Under the pieces are notes generated by a model. The model was not told the origin of the DNA, did not search any database, and was given only the letters and a program-made list of their open reading frames with translations. Shown here one piece after another: positions 35,264-45,056 of a stretch of DNA of 64,000 bases. The stretch is from Methylophilus glucosoxydans (lineage in GTDB: Bacteria > Pseudomonadota > Gammaproteobacteria > Burkholderiales > Methylophilaceae). The stretch lies in NCBI RefSeq assembly GCF_042676145.1, contig NZ_JBHTJW010000001.1:186001-250000 (forward strand), in the 5' to 3' direction. Positions within the stretch are counted from its first letter, which is position 1; each line of letters opens with the position of its first letter. The position numbers and the translations under genes were made by a program.

Positions 35264-36669
35264 AACATAAAGTCAAAAAAATTCATTTTATCGGCATCGG
35301 CGGCTCGGGCATGAGCGGCATTGCCGAAGTGCTGCTGAACCTGGGCTTTGAAGTCAGCGGGTCAGACCTGGCCAGCAATGCCACCACCAGACGCTTGCAA
35401 GGGTTTGGCGCCACCGTGTTTCAGGGCCATGCCACCGAGCACCTGGGCAATGCGGATGTGGTGGTGGTATCCAGTGCGATCAATGAAGAAAACCCGGAAA
35501 TCATCGCCGCGCGTGCGCGCAAAGTGCCCGTGATTCCGCGTGCGGTCATGCTGGCCGAACTCATGCGCTTCAAGCAAGGCATCGCCGTGGCAGGGACACA
35601 TGGCAAAACCACCACTACCAGCCTGATTGCCAGCATTCTGGCAGAGGCCGATATGGATCCGACCTTTGTCATTGGCGGCAAGCTCGAAGCGGCCAGCGCC
35701 AATGCGCGCTTGGGTACCGGTGAATTGATCGTGGTAGAGGCGGATGAGTCTGATGCGTCGTTCTTGCACCTGACGCCGATCATGGCAGTGGTGACCAATA
35801 TCGACCAGGACCACATGGACACTTACGAGCACAGTTTTGACAAACTCAAAACCGCGTTTGTCGAGTTCTTGCAGCAGATTCCTTTCTGGGGCATGGCTGT
35901 GTTGTGCATCGATGACGCCAATGTGCGTGAAATCCTACCGCGCGTCACCCGGCCAGTGACCACCTATGGCACGCACGAAGAAGCTGCGATTCGCGCGGAA
36001 AATATTGTTGCCGACAACGGCAAGATGCATTTCACCCTGGTGCGCAAAAACGGCGTGACCGTACGTAATGAAGTGACCTTGAACCTGCCGGGCCACCACT
36101 ATGTGCTGAATGCGCTGGCGGCGATTGCGATTGCTACTGAGTTGAATGTGCCGGATGCCGCCATCCTCAAGGCGCTGGCTGAGTTCCGCGGTGTGGGCCG
36201 TCGCTTTGAGCGTTATGGTGAAATCCCGATCAGTCAAGGCGAGCATGCCGGTGGACACTTCACGCTGGTGGATGACTACGGACATCACCCGATTGAAATG
36301 CAGGCGGTGATTGCAGCCGCGCGCGGCGCCTTCCCGGGTCGCCGTCTGGTACTGGCCTTCCAGCCGCACCGCTATACCCGCACCCGCGACTGTTTTGAAG
36401 ATTTTGTAAAAGTACTGTCGACCGTGGATGCCTTGCTGTTGACCGAAGTGTATTCGGCGGGCGAATCACCGATTGTGGCGGCGGATACGCGCAGCCTGAT
36501 CCGCGCCATCCGCGTCAACGGCAAGGTGGAGCCTCGCTTTGTGGAAACCACCGAAGAGCTGCCGGCAGCCATTCTTGAGAGTGTGTTGCCTGGCGATGTG
36601 GTGGTGGTGATGGGCGCTGGCAATATCGGTAGCGTGGCGGCCAAAACACGGGAGCTGGCTAGCGTATGA
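35260..36669 (+). CDS. murC: UDP-MurNAc:L-Ala ligase MurC
   Basis: 469 residues. The N-terminal nucleotide fold has GIGGSGMSGIAEVL, the ATP site is AGTHGKTTTTSLI, then EADESDASFLHL, NIDQDHMDTY and the C-terminal DDYGHHPIEM. It adds the first stem amino acid. Both ends are in ATGA overlaps with murG and murB, so four consecutive genes are translationally linked. Confidence 0.97.
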   Translation: MKHKVKKIHFIGIGGSGMSGIAEVLLNLGFEVSGSDLASNATTRRLQGFGATVFQGHATEHLGNADVVVVSSAINEENPEIIAARARKVPVIPRAVMLAELMRFKQGIAVAGTHGKTTTTSLIASILAEADMDPTFVIGGKLEAASANARLGTGELIVVEADESDASFLHLTPIMAVVTNIDQDHMDTYEHSFDKLKTAFVEFLQQIPFWGMAVLCIDDANVREILPRVTRPVTTYGTHEEAAIRAENIVADNGKMHFTLVRKNGVTVRNEVTLNLPGHHYVLNALAAIAIATELNVPDAAILKALAEFRGVGRRFERYGEIPISQGEHAGGHFTLVDDYGHHPIEMQAVIAAARGAFPGRRLVLAFQPHRYTRTRDCFEDFVKVLSTVDALLLTEVYSAGESPIVAADTRSLIRAIRVNGKVEPRFVETTEELPAAILESVLPGDVVVVMGAGNIGSVAAKTRELASV

Positions 36670-37571
36670 GTGCCACCCGTGTGAAAACCTCAGGCTTGCA
36701 AGTGCTCAAGAACGAGCCTTTGGCCCGCTATACCAGCTGGCGTGTCGGCGGCCCGGCGGATCGCCTGGTGCTGGCTGACAGCGTAGAAGCCTTGCAGCAG
36801 TTTTTGCAGCAGTTATCAGCCAGTGAACCGCTGACCTTTATTGGCTTGGGCAGCAACCTGCTGGTACGCGATGGGGGCGTGCGCGGGACTGTGGTGGTCA
36901 TGCATCAGGCGCTGCAAGCGCTGGAGATGCACGGTGAGCGTATTTATGCGGATGCTGGCGTGACCTGTGCCAAGCTGGCGCGCTTTGCGGCCAGCCAGGA
37001 CCGCGTTGGGGCCGAGTTTATGGCTGGCATTCCGGGCACCGTAGGCGGCGCGCTGGCAATGAATGCCGGTTGTTATGGGGGGGAAACCTGGCAGTGGGTC
37101 AGTGAAGTGAAAACGATTAACCGTGCAGGCTTGGTACAAACGCGCATGAAAGCAGAATACCAGCCCAGCTATCGTCATGTGGCGCATCCGGCGGCAGATG
37201 AGTGGTTTTTGGGCGGCTGGTTTGCCGTCCCTGCCGGCGATGGCAAGGCGTCTGCCGAACAGATCAAGCAGTTGCTGGCCAAGCGTTTGGCCAGCCAGCC
37301 ACTGAATATGCCGAGTGCAGGGTCTACCTTTAGAAATCCTGAAGGCGATTTTGCTGCGCGGCTGATTGAAGCTTCAGGGTTGAAGGGGGCCACCATCGGT
37401 GGCGCACAGGTCTCTGAAAAGCATGCCAACTTTATTGTGAATCTGGGGCAGGCCAGCGCAGCTGATATTGAAGCCCTGATTGAGCACGTGAAAACCACCG
37501 TGCGCGCCAAACAGGGCGTGGCATTGGTGCAAGAAGTAAAAGTAATTGGGGAGGGTGTTTTACAAGCATGA
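36666..37571 (+). CDS. murB: UDP-N-acetylenolpyruvoylglucosamine reductase MurB
   Basis: 301 residues, the shorter (type II) length. FAD-binding parts are YTSWRVGGPADRL and GLGSNLLVRDGGVRG, then EFMAGIPGTVGGALAMNAGCYGGE, and the catalytic Ser region is NMPSAGSTFRNPEG. It reduces enolpyruvyl-UDP-GlcNAc to UDP-MurNAc with NADPH. It is placed between murC and ddl with ATGA overlaps on both sides. Confidence 0.96.
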   Translation: MSATRVKTSGLQVLKNEPLARYTSWRVGGPADRLVLADSVEALQQFLQQLSASEPLTFIGLGSNLLVRDGGVRGTVVVMHQALQALEMHGERIYADAGVTCAKLARFAASQDRVGAEFMAGIPGTVGGALAMNAGCYGGETWQWVSEVKTINRAGLVQTRMKAEYQPSYRHVAHPAADEWFLGGWFAVPAGDGKASAEQIKQLLAKRLASQPLNMPSAGSTFRNPEGDFAARLIEASGLKGATIGGAQVSEKHANFIVNLGQASAADIEALIEHVKTTVRAKQGVALVQEVKVIGEGVLQA

Positions 37572-38488
37572 GTACAAGTCAGTCTCAATTTGGCAAAGTG
37601 GCCGTGTTGTTCGGCGGTCGTTCCGGCGAGCGCGAAGTGTCGCTCAAAAGTGGCTCGGCGGTGCTGGCGGCCTTGCAGCGCCAGGGCGTGGATGCGCATG
37701 CCTTTGATCCGGCCAGCCAGGACTTGTCAGCGCTCAAGCAGTTTGACCGTGCCTTTATTGCCTTGCATGGCCGCTTTGGTGAAGACGGCACCATACAGGG
37801 GGCGCTTGAGTTAATGGGCATCCCTTATACCGGCAGCGGCGTCATGGCGTCGGCACTGGGCATGGATAAGTGGCGCACCAAGTTGTTGTGGACGGCTGCG
37901 GGTGTGACTACGCCTAACTATGTGCTCATGGATGACAGTACCCATGTTGAAAATGTCGTGACGGCACTGGGTTTGCCGCTGTTTGTGAAACCGGCCAATG
38001 AAGGTTCCAGCATCGGTGTCAGCAAGGTCAAGCAGGCGGGGGATTTGCAGGCAGCCTATGCACTGGCCAAACAGTCAGACCCGCTGGTGATTGCCGAACA
38101 GTTTGTCGGTGGCGGTGAATATACCGTCGGCATTCTGGGCGAGACCGCACTGCCTGTCGTGCGCATTGTGCCCAAAAACGAATATTACGATTACGAAGCC
38201 AAGTATTTGCGCGACGACACCGAGTACCTCTGCCCTTGTGGCTTGTCTGCCGAGCAGGAACAACAGATCCAGGCTGAAGCCGTGCAGGCGTTCAAGGTGC
38301 TGGGCTGCAAAGGCTGGGGACGGGTGGACTTTTTGATGGATGAGGCCGGTAAACACTATTTTCTGGAGGTGAATACCAGCCCAGGCATGACCGATCACAG
38401 CCTGGTGCCGATGGCAGCGAAAGCGGCCGGCATGGACTTTGATGCCTTGGTGATCCGTATTTTGCAACAAACCTTGCGTGACGCATAA
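37568..38488 (+). CDS. ddl: D-alanine-D-alanine ligase
   Basis: 306 residues. ATP-grasp fold with the N-terminal VLFGGRSGEREVSLKSG, PYTGSGVMASALGMDKW, FVKPANEGSSIGVSKV, and the metal-binding VNTSPGMTDHSL at the end. It makes the D-Ala-D-Ala dipeptide used by MurF. Position between murB and ftsQ is that of ddlB in the classical cluster. Confidence 0.96.
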   Translation: MSTSQSQFGKVAVLFGGRSGEREVSLKSGSAVLAALQRQGVDAHAFDPASQDLSALKQFDRAFIALHGRFGEDGTIQGALELMGIPYTGSGVMASALGMDKWRTKLLWTAAGVTTPNYVLMDDSTHVENVVTALGLPLFVKPANEGSSIGVSKVKQAGDLQAAYALAKQSDPLVIAEQFVGGGEYTVGILGETALPVVRIVPKNEYYDYEAKYLRDDTEYLCPCGLSAEQEQQIQAEAVQAFKVLGCKGWGRVDFLMDEAGKHYFLEVNTSPGMTDHSLVPMAAKAAGMDFDALVIRILQQTLRDA

Positions 38489-38505
38489 CGAGGACGACTG
38501 AGACG

Positions 38506-39210
38506 ATGTGGGATAGACCAACATTGCTGAACTGGATTGCCAATCTGTTGTTTTCACTGGCAGTGGTGATGCTGTTGTACGCCTTGTTGTTTGTGGTGTT
38601 GCATTTGCCCATCTTCCCGGTCAAGCAGGTACAGGTGGAGGGCAACCTCGATCATGTGAACCATGAGCAGATCCAGCTCATCGTGCGCAAATACCTGAAG
38701 GGCAATTTTTATACGCTGGATTTGCAACGCACGCGTACCGCTTTTGAAAAACTGCCCTGGGCGCGCAAGGTGGCCGTCCGTCGCCAGTGGCCAGACACTA
38801 TTGTGGTACAGATTGAAGAGCATCAGGCCCTGGGTCGTTGGGGTGGTGTGGCATTGGTTAACAAGCATGGCGAACTGTTTCAGGCCGCCTCAGATGAGCA
38901 ATTGCCCACCTTTTATGGGCCGGGCGATGCCGTGAAAGAAGTGGCGCAAGGCTATGCCAGTTTTGCACAGATGCTGTCAGGCACACCGCTACAGATACAG
39001 CAACTGAGCCTGTCCTCGCGCCGTGCCTGGGAAATTAAAACAGCGGATGGCCGCCAGATGATGCTGGGGCGTGAAGCCGCGAAACAAAGATTGCAACAGT
39101 TTGTGACGGCTTACCGTCAGCAAGCAAGTATTGCAGAGAGCGACTGGCGTTATGCCGATTTACGCTACCCGAATGGCTTTGCCTTGCGCATGCCACGGCC
39201 TGGGGCGTAG
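38506..39210 (+). CDS. ftsQ: Cell division protein FtsQ
   Basis: 234 residues. A short cytoplasmic part, one membrane helix (about 8-31), then a POTRA domain starting FPVKQVQVEGNLDHV and a beta domain with LPWARKVAVRRQWPDTIVVQIEEHQALGRWG. It is the core of FtsQLB. It is shorter than E. coli FtsQ (276) but normal for betaproteobacteria. It starts 17 bases after ddl. Confidence 0.94.
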   Translation: MWDRPTLLNWIANLLFSLAVVMLLYALLFVVLHLPIFPVKQVQVEGNLDHVNHEQIQLIVRKYLKGNFYTLDLQRTRTAFEKLPWARKVAVRRQWPDTIVVQIEEHQALGRWGGVALVNKHGELFQAASDEQLPTFYGPGDAVKEVAQGYASFAQMLSGTPLQIQQLSLSSRRAWEIKTADGRQMMLGREAAKQRLQQFVTAYRQQASIAESDWRYADLRYPNGFALRMPRPGA

Positions 39211-39246
39211 GCGGCACATTGCCAGAAAGAAGGTCAAGGAAAACAC

Positions 39247-40485
39247 ATGAGTAGAGTCAGAGAAGATAAAAATTTGATCGTGGGGCTGGATATCGGCACC
39301 TCGAAGATTGTTGCGATTGCGGCAGAGATTTTGCCGGAAGGCACCCTGAAAGTGATCGGGGTCGGGCAGCATGCTTCCCGTGGCTTGAAAAAAGGCGTGG
39401 TGGTGAATATTGACTCCACCATGCAGGCGATTCAGCGCGCGATTGAAGAAGTAGAGTTGATGGCGGATTGCAAGATCAATACCGTGTACTCCGGCATTGC
39501 GGGCAGCCACGTGAAAAGCCTCAATTCGCACGGCATGGTGAAAATCAAAGAGAGCGAAGTCTCGCAGATGGACATCGACCGCGTAGTAGAAACCGCCCGT
39601 GCGATTGCCTTGCCGGCAGACCAGCAGATTCTGCATATCCTGACCCAGGAATTCATTATCGACGGTCAGGAAGATGTGCGCGAACCGTTGGGCATGAGCG
39701 GCATCCGCCTCGAAGTGCGGGTACATATTGTGACCGGCGCCATTGCCGCGGCACAAAACATCGTCAAATGCATCAAGCGCTGCGGCCTGGAAGTCAGCGA
39801 CCTGATTTTGCAGCCACTGGCTTCCAGCGAATCAGTGCTCACTGATGATGAAAAAGAGCTGGGCGTATGTCTGGTGGATATCGGTGGCGGTACCACAGAC
39901 CTGGCGGTGTTCAAGAATGGCGCGATCCGCCATACCGCAGTGATCCCGATTGCCGGTGACCAGATTACCAATGATATCGCGGTGGCCTTGCGCACGCCGA
40001 CGCAGTCGGCAGAAGAGATCAAGGTCAAGCATGGCTGTGCCTTGCGTCAGCTGGCAGACCCACGCGAAGTGGTGGAAGTACCTGCGGTGGATGGCCGTGA
40101 GCCACGCCAGTTGTCCTGCCAGGCGCTGACCGAGGTGATTGAAGACCGCGTCGAAGAGATTTACGAGTTTGTGCAGCAAGAGCTGCGCCGCAGTGGCATG
40201 GAATCCATGATTGCTTCCGGCATCGTCATTACCGGCGGCGCGGCACAAATGCGCGGCATGGTCGAGCTGGGCGAAGAGATTTTCCATACGCCGGTGCGTC
40301 TGGGTGTGCCGCGCTATGTGGAGGGCTTGTCAGAAGTGGTGGGCAATCCACGCTATGCCACCGGCATCGGCTTGTTGCTGATGGCCAAACAGCAGGTGGA
40401 GAAACAAATGGTAGGCGATCTGCAATCCGGGTCATTTGGCAGATTGTTTGAAAGAATGAAGCGCTGGTTTACCGGCAACTTTTAG
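39247..40485 (+). CDS. ftsA: Cell division protein FtsA
   Basis: 412 residues, actin-like. Phosphate loops are GLDIGTSKIVAIAAE and LVDIGGGTTDLAVF, with the SHS2/1C insert between them and VITGGAAQM near the end. The C-terminus is an amphipathic helix (FGRLFERMKRWFTGNF) that tethers FtsA and FtsZ to the membrane. AAGGAAA precedes the ATG. Confidence 0.97.
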   Translation: MSRVREDKNLIVGLDIGTSKIVAIAAEILPEGTLKVIGVGQHASRGLKKGVVVNIDSTMQAIQRAIEEVELMADCKINTVYSGIAGSHVKSLNSHGMVKIKESEVSQMDIDRVVETARAIALPADQQILHILTQEFIIDGQEDVREPLGMSGIRLEVRVHIVTGAIAAAQNIVKCIKRCGLEVSDLILQPLASSESVLTDDEKELGVCLVDIGGGTTDLAVFKNGAIRHTAVIPIAGDQITNDIAVALRTPTQSAEEIKVKHGCALRQLADPREVVEVPAVDGREPRQLSCQALTEVIEDRVEEIYEFVQQELRRSGMESMIASGIVITGGAAQMRGMVELGEEIFHTPVRLGVPRYVEGLSEVVGNPRYATGIGLLLMAKQQVEKQMVGDLQSGSFGRLFERMKRWFTGNF

Positions 40486-40568
40486 GTTTTTGTTGTTTTT
40501 TTAATGTGTTTTAGGGCGAGTGTGCGGGGCAAACCAAGCACTCAAATAATAGGCAATGGAGGGTGAGT

Positions 40569-41729
40569 ATGATTGAGATTTTTGACAAAGAGAATGATGG
40601 CGCCGTGATCAAGGTGATTGGGGTCGGTGGTTGCGGTGGAAACGCCGTAGAGCACATGATGACCAAGAGCGTGACAGGCGTTGAGTTTATTTGCGCCAAC
40701 ACGGATATGCAGGCCTTGAAAAAGAGCCATGCCAAAGTCGTGCTGCAAATTGGTTCTGACATTACCAAAGGCCTGGGCGCTGGTGCCAAACCGGAAATCG
40801 GTCGCGAAGCCGCGCTGGAAGACCGCGACAGTATCGCCGAAACCATTGATGGTGCAGACATGCTGTTTATTACCGCAGGCATGGGTGGCGGGACTGGTAC
40901 TGGGGCTGCACCGATCATTGCAGAAGTGGCGCGTGAAATGGGCATCCTGACCGTGGCCGTGGTGACCAAGCCTTTTGCCTTTGAAGGCAAACGTGCCAAA
41001 GTCGCACAAGAAGGTCTGGAAGAACTTTCCCAATATGTAGACTCTCTTATTGTTATCCCTAACGAAAAGCTGATGGACGTGCTGGGTGAAGACGTGACCG
41101 TGGTAGAAGCTTACCGTGCAGCCAATGACGTTTTGCACAATGCCGTGTCTGGCATCGCTGAAATCATCAACTGCCCAGGCCTGGTCAACGTGGACTTTGC
41201 TGACGTACGCACCGTGATGTCCGAAATGGGCATGGCGATGATGGGCTCTGCAGAAGCCAGCGGACCTAACCGTGCACGGATTGCCGCAGAACAAGCGGTT
41301 GCCAGCCCATTGCTGGAAGACGTGAATCTGGCCAATGCGCGTGGCGTACTGGTGAACATTAGCGCCAGCGGCAGCTTCAAGATGCGTGAATACTATGACG
41401 TGATGAACACGATCAAGGAATTCACCGCAGAAGATGCGACCGTGATCGTCGGTAACGTGATGGATGAAAGCATGGGCGATAACTTGCGTGTGACCATGGT
41501 GGCCACCGGCTTGAATGGTTCCGTGGGCAAACGCCAGGCCAAACCTGAGCTCAAGGTGATGACGACCCTGCGTGATGGTACGACTAACCAGCCGATCTTC
41601 AACACGGTTGAAGAAGACGAGCCGGCCGTATTCACCAGCAACAGCCGTCGTGCGCAGGTCGAAGCCATGAAGAACTCCGGGATTGAGGAATACGATATTC
41701 CGGCATTTTTGCGCAAGCAGGCTGACTAA
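40569..41729 (+). CDS. ftsZ: Cell division GTPase FtsZ
   Basis: 386 residues from the ATG at 40569, with GGAGGG five bases upstream; a GTG two codons earlier overlaps that ribosome site and is rejected. Tubulin signature GGGTGTGAAP, N-terminal KVIGVGGCGGNAVEHM, and the synergy-loop region NVDFADVRTVM. The C-terminal tail ends in EYDIPAFLRKQ, the conserved peptide that binds FtsA, ZipA and, in enterics, SlmA, for which a gene lies about 8 kb away. Confidence 0.98.
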   Translation: MIEIFDKENDGAVIKVIGVGGCGGNAVEHMMTKSVTGVEFICANTDMQALKKSHAKVVLQIGSDITKGLGAGAKPEIGREAALEDRDSIAETIDGADMLFITAGMGGGTGTGAAPIIAEVAREMGILTVAVVTKPFAFEGKRAKVAQEGLEELSQYVDSLIVIPNEKLMDVLGEDVTVVEAYRAANDVLHNAVSGIAEIINCPGLVNVDFADVRTVMSEMGMAMMGSAEASGPNRARIAAEQAVASPLLEDVNLANARGVLVNISASGSFKMREYYDVMNTIKEFTAEDATVIVGNVMDESMGDNLRVTMVATGLNGSVGKRQAKPELKVMTTLRDGTTNQPIFNTVEEDEPAVFTSNSRRAQVEAMKNSGIEEYDIPAFLRKQAD

Positions 41730-41836
41730 TGATGCCCCTGGCGGAACCGAGTGCAACACAGGGAAGGCCAGATGAATCATGAGTGAGTACAGCGATTGGC
41801 TTATAATGTCGCCAATCATTAACAGTAGAGAAAACC

Positions 41837-42772
41837 ATGTTAAAGCAACGCACGCTTAAACAATCGATCAGCGCCACTGGCGTTGGGCTGCACAGCGGTG
41901 AAAAAGTCACGCTGACGCTCAAGCCTGCGCCCGCCGATCACGGAGTGGTGTTCCAGCGTATCGATTTGCCCGATACGCCTGCCATGCGGGTCGCCCCGAT
42001 GGCAGTGAATGACACTCGCCTGAGCTCCGCCCTAGAGTTTTCAGGTGCGCGCGTGGCTACCGTGGAGCATTTAATGTCTGCCCTCGCCGGTTTGGGGGTA
42101 GACAATGTATTGATAGAACTGACGGCCGCCGAGGTGCCCATCATGGATGGCAGCTCGGGACCGTTTATCTATCTGTTGCAAACGGCCGGACTGGCTGAGT
42201 TGGAGGCACCGAAAAAATTCGTGCGTATCCTCAAGCCGGTAGAAGTAAGCGAAGGCGATAAATGGGCAAAATTTACGCCGCACCATGGCTTTAAAGCCGA
42301 ATTTACTATTGATTTTGCACATCCCGTGTTCGAGTTTTCTGGCAAAACAGTCACCATTGATTACGACAGCCAGAGCTATGTGGACGAGATCAGCCGTGCA
42401 CGCACATTCGGCTTTATGCATGAGGTCGAATACCTGCGGGCCAATGGGCTCGCCAAAGGCGGCAGCCTCGATAACGCGATTGTGCTGGATGAATACAAAG
42501 TCCTCAACGGCGGTGGCTTGCGTTATGAAGACGAATTCGCCAAGCACAAAGTCCTCGATGCGATTGGCGATTTGTATATTCTGGGCTATCCGATTGTTGG
42601 ACAGTTTACTGCGTTCAAATCGGGCCACGCCTTGAATAACCAGTTACTGCGCGCCCTGCTGGCCGATGAAAGCGCCTGGGAATACTGTACGTTTGATAAC
42701 GACGCCCATGCCCCGGTTGGCTTTGTCAAACAACGCGACTATTTTAGTCCGGCGCCGCTGTTACCGGCGTAA
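41837..42772 (+). CDS. lpxC: UDP-3-O-acyl-GlcNAc deacetylase LpxC
   Basis: 311 residues. N-terminal MLKQRTLKQSISATGVGLHSGEKV, zinc ligand His78 in TVEHLMSAL, the IMDGSSGPF active-site loop, SRARTFGF, and the second zinc region KHKVLDAIGDLYILG with SGHALNNQLLRALL. It is the committed step of lipid A synthesis. It follows ftsZ after about 105 bases, as in other proteobacteria. Confidence 0.97.
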   Translation: MLKQRTLKQSISATGVGLHSGEKVTLTLKPAPADHGVVFQRIDLPDTPAMRVAPMAVNDTRLSSALEFSGARVATVEHLMSALAGLGVDNVLIELTAAEVPIMDGSSGPFIYLLQTAGLAELEAPKKFVRILKPVEVSEGDKWAKFTPHHGFKAEFTIDFAHPVFEFSGKTVTIDYDSQSYVDEISRARTFGFMHEVEYLRANGLAKGGSLDNAIVLDEYKVLNGGGLRYEDEFAKHKVLDAIGDLYILGYPIVGQFTAFKSGHALNNQLLRALLADESAWEYCTFDNDAHAPVGFVKQRDYFSPAPLLPA

Positions 42773-42793
42773 ACCGCGTCCAGGCAGATCACA

Positions 42794-42976
42794 ATGTGGT
42801 GGATACGAATCTTGTTTGCCGTGCTGGTGTTGAGCACCCTGATCCTGGGTTTGCTGAGCTGGCAGACCGGGCAGCCACGCTACTGGCGCTGGCTCAAAGC
42901 AGTCTGGCGCGGTGGGTTTGTGGTCATCCTGTTGTTGCTGTTGTTCTTTTTCCTTAGTCGATTGGCCAGAATTTGA
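42794..42976 (+). CDS. Two-helix membrane peptide, unknown
   Basis: 60 residues with two hydrophobic helices (about 5-22 and 40-57) joined by a basic, Trp-rich loop (WQTGQPRYWRWLKAVWRGG). No family recognised. The 21-base gap after lpxC and same direction suggest cotranscription. Its layout resembles small inner-membrane peptides of unknown function beside cell-envelope genes. Coding status rests on the regular helix-loop-helix pattern and is moderately secure. Confidence 0.6.
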   Translation: MWWIRILFAVLVLSTLILGLLSWQTGQPRYWRWLKAVWRGGFVVILLLLLFFFLSRLARI

Positions 42977-42980
42977 AATT

Positions 42981-43000
42981 GATCACGCCATCACGTGATC
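42981..43000. repeat. Seven-base inverted repeat just before slt
   Basis: GATCACG (42981-42987) and CGTGATC (42994-43000) with a six-base loop, eight bases ahead of the slt start codon. It would occupy the ribosome-binding area, where I see no clear Shine-Dalgarno sequence, so a control role is possible. Confidence 0.4.
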
Positions 43001-43008
43001 GTTAATGC

Positions 43009-44988
43009 ATGAAGACTAGATTCCCCTTTTTCGTGGCACTGGCTGCTGCGCTGTTCATTGTGGCGACCGCTGCATTCGCTGGCGACGCCGAGGTCTATGC
43101 ACAGGCCAAACAGGCCTATCAAACCAGAAACCTGGCCCAATTATCCGAAGCTACTGATACGCTCAGGCAAAAGCGCTCGCCGTTGCTGCCTTATCTGCAA
43201 TACTGGCAGATGATCCTCACACTGGATCAACTCTCTTACAACCAGGTGCAGGCGTTTTTGCAAGAAAACAATGAGTCCTTGCTGTCACAGCGGGTGCGTG
43301 AGTTGTGGCTGAAACGACTAGGCCGCTTGCAGTTCTGGGACCAGTTTATTGAAATGCGTGCGCAAATGCCCATGTATTACAGCCTCAACGATGTGGGTAA
43401 CCAGTGTTACCAGATTCAGGCTGGGATCGCCATGGATGATCCGAATGCCTACGAGGACGGCAAGAAACTGTTGCTGGCGGGCAAAGACCTGCCGCCCGAT
43501 TGTCAGGGCATGCTGGAAGCCTTGCAGCAAGTGGGCGTGCTCGACGAGAAGTTGTTACTGACCCTGTATCGGGACGCGCTGTTTGCCAATAAGCCGGGCC
43601 TAGCCAAAGCGATGGCCAAACGTAGCAGCAAAACAGATGCTGCGCTGTTTAAACAACTGGACGAAGTCACGCAAAACCCGGCGTTAGCGCTGAAAAAAGG
43701 CACGATTCAGGACCGTAGCGCTTATGGCCGGGCGTTGTATATGTATATCCTCCATAGACAGGCCAAGGCTGAGATCGAGGTCGCGCGGGCCAGTTATCAA
43801 AAATATAACGGCTTGCTGGATGCTGAAGAAAAACAACTGGTTCAGGCTTATATCGCACTGGAGGCGGCACGTAAACACGCGCCGGAAGCCTTGCAAAGTT
43901 TTAACAAAGTGACTGCCTCTGTGCTCAATAACGAGCAGTGGGAATGGTATGCACGGGCCGCTTTGCGTCAGCAGGACTGGAACCAGCTGCTGAAAGTGAT
44001 CTCTGACATGCCGCCGGTCTTGGGCGAAGAGGCTGCCTGGCGGTACTGGAAAGCACGTGCGCTGCTGATGAAGGGGACGCCTGCAGAAGCCAATGCCTTA
44101 TTGGCTAAACTCTCGCAGGAGCGGCATTTTTATGGCTGGCTGGCCGCTGAAGAGTTGGGGCCAATGCTGGGTGAGCCGACGGCCACTTATCAACCCGCTG
44201 ACGACGAAGTCCGGCAGTTTTCACGGCAACCGGCAGTCAAACGCATGGAAGCCTTGTTTGACGTCGAGGCACGCTACGAGGCGAGGCTGGAGTGGATGTA
44301 CCTGCTGGAAGCGCTGGATGATCCCGGACGTATCGTCGCCGCACAATATGCCATGCTCAAAGGCTGGTTTGACCTGGCGGTGCTGGCGGCAGACAAAACC
44401 AGTCGTACCCATAATTTTGAGTTGCGTTACCCCACGCCCTACCGCGATTACCTGCAAAAAGCCTCTCGCAGCCGGGAGATTGATGAAGCCTGGGTCTATG
44501 GCATTATCCGGCAGGAGAGCCGGTTTATGCACTACGCCAAGTCATCGGTGGGCGCAGGTGGTTTAATGCAGGTGATGCCTGCTACCGCCAAATGGATCGC
44601 CAAAAAACTCGGCTTGAATAGCTACCATGATGGCATGCTGCATGACATCGAAACCAATGTGAATCTGGGCACTTATTACATGCGCTACACGCTGGATACG
44701 TTTAATGGCCAGGAGGTGATGGCCACCGCCGCCTACAATGCCGGCCCGAGCCGTGCACGGCGCTGGGCGGCCAGTACGCCACTCGAAGGCGCAATTTATG
44801 CCGAAACCATCCCGTTTAGCGAGACGCGCAATTACGTGAAAAAAGTGCTGGCCAATGCGCATATGTACGCTGCGCGTCTGGGCTTGCCGGTGGTGACCCT
44901 CAAGAAACGTCTGGGGACGATCCCCGCACGCAGTGTGGCAGAGGCTGACACGGTCACCACCACGATCACGATTTCAGAGCAAGAGTAA
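43009..44988 (+). CDS. slt: Soluble lytic murein transglycosylase
   Basis: 659 residues. A signal peptide ends near ATAAFA, then a long alpha-superhelical domain (about 30-460), then the SLT catalytic domain with the acid Glu503 in GIIRQESRF, followed by SSVGAGGLMQVMPATAKWIAKKLG and TAAYNAGPSRARRW. It cleaves glycan strands in the periplasm to give 1,6-anhydro ends. It is the same overall layout as E. coli Slt70. Confidence 0.95.
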   Translation: MKTRFPFFVALAAALFIVATAAFAGDAEVYAQAKQAYQTRNLAQLSEATDTLRQKRSPLLPYLQYWQMILTLDQLSYNQVQAFLQENNESLLSQRVRELWLKRLGRLQFWDQFIEMRAQMPMYYSLNDVGNQCYQIQAGIAMDDPNAYEDGKKLLLAGKDLPPDCQGMLEALQQVGVLDEKLLLTLYRDALFANKPGLAKAMAKRSSKTDAALFKQLDEVTQNPALALKKGTIQDRSAYGRALYMYILHRQAKAEIEVARASYQKYNGLLDAEEKQLVQAYIALEAARKHAPEALQSFNKVTASVLNNEQWEWYARAALRQQDWNQLLKVISDMPPVLGEEAAWRYWKARALLMKGTPAEANALLAKLSQERHFYGWLAAEELGPMLGEPTATYQPADDEVRQFSRQPAVKRMEALFDVEARYEARLEWMYLLEALDDPGRIVAAQYAMLKGWFDLAVLAADKTSRTHNFELRYPTPYRDYLQKASRSREIDEAWVYGIIRQESRFMHYAKSSVGAGGLMQVMPATAKWIAKKLGLNSYHDGMLHDIETNVNLGTYYMRYTLDTFNGQEVMATAAYNAGPSRARRWAASTPLEGAIYAETIPFSETRNYVKKVLANAHMYAARLGLPVVTLKKRLGTIPARSVAEADTVTTTITISEQE

Positions 44989-45056
44989 GCGGCGGTTTTT
45001 CGGTACAATAAGCAAATACGAACTCAGTTAACGCAAGACGCATCAGGAACAAGCAA

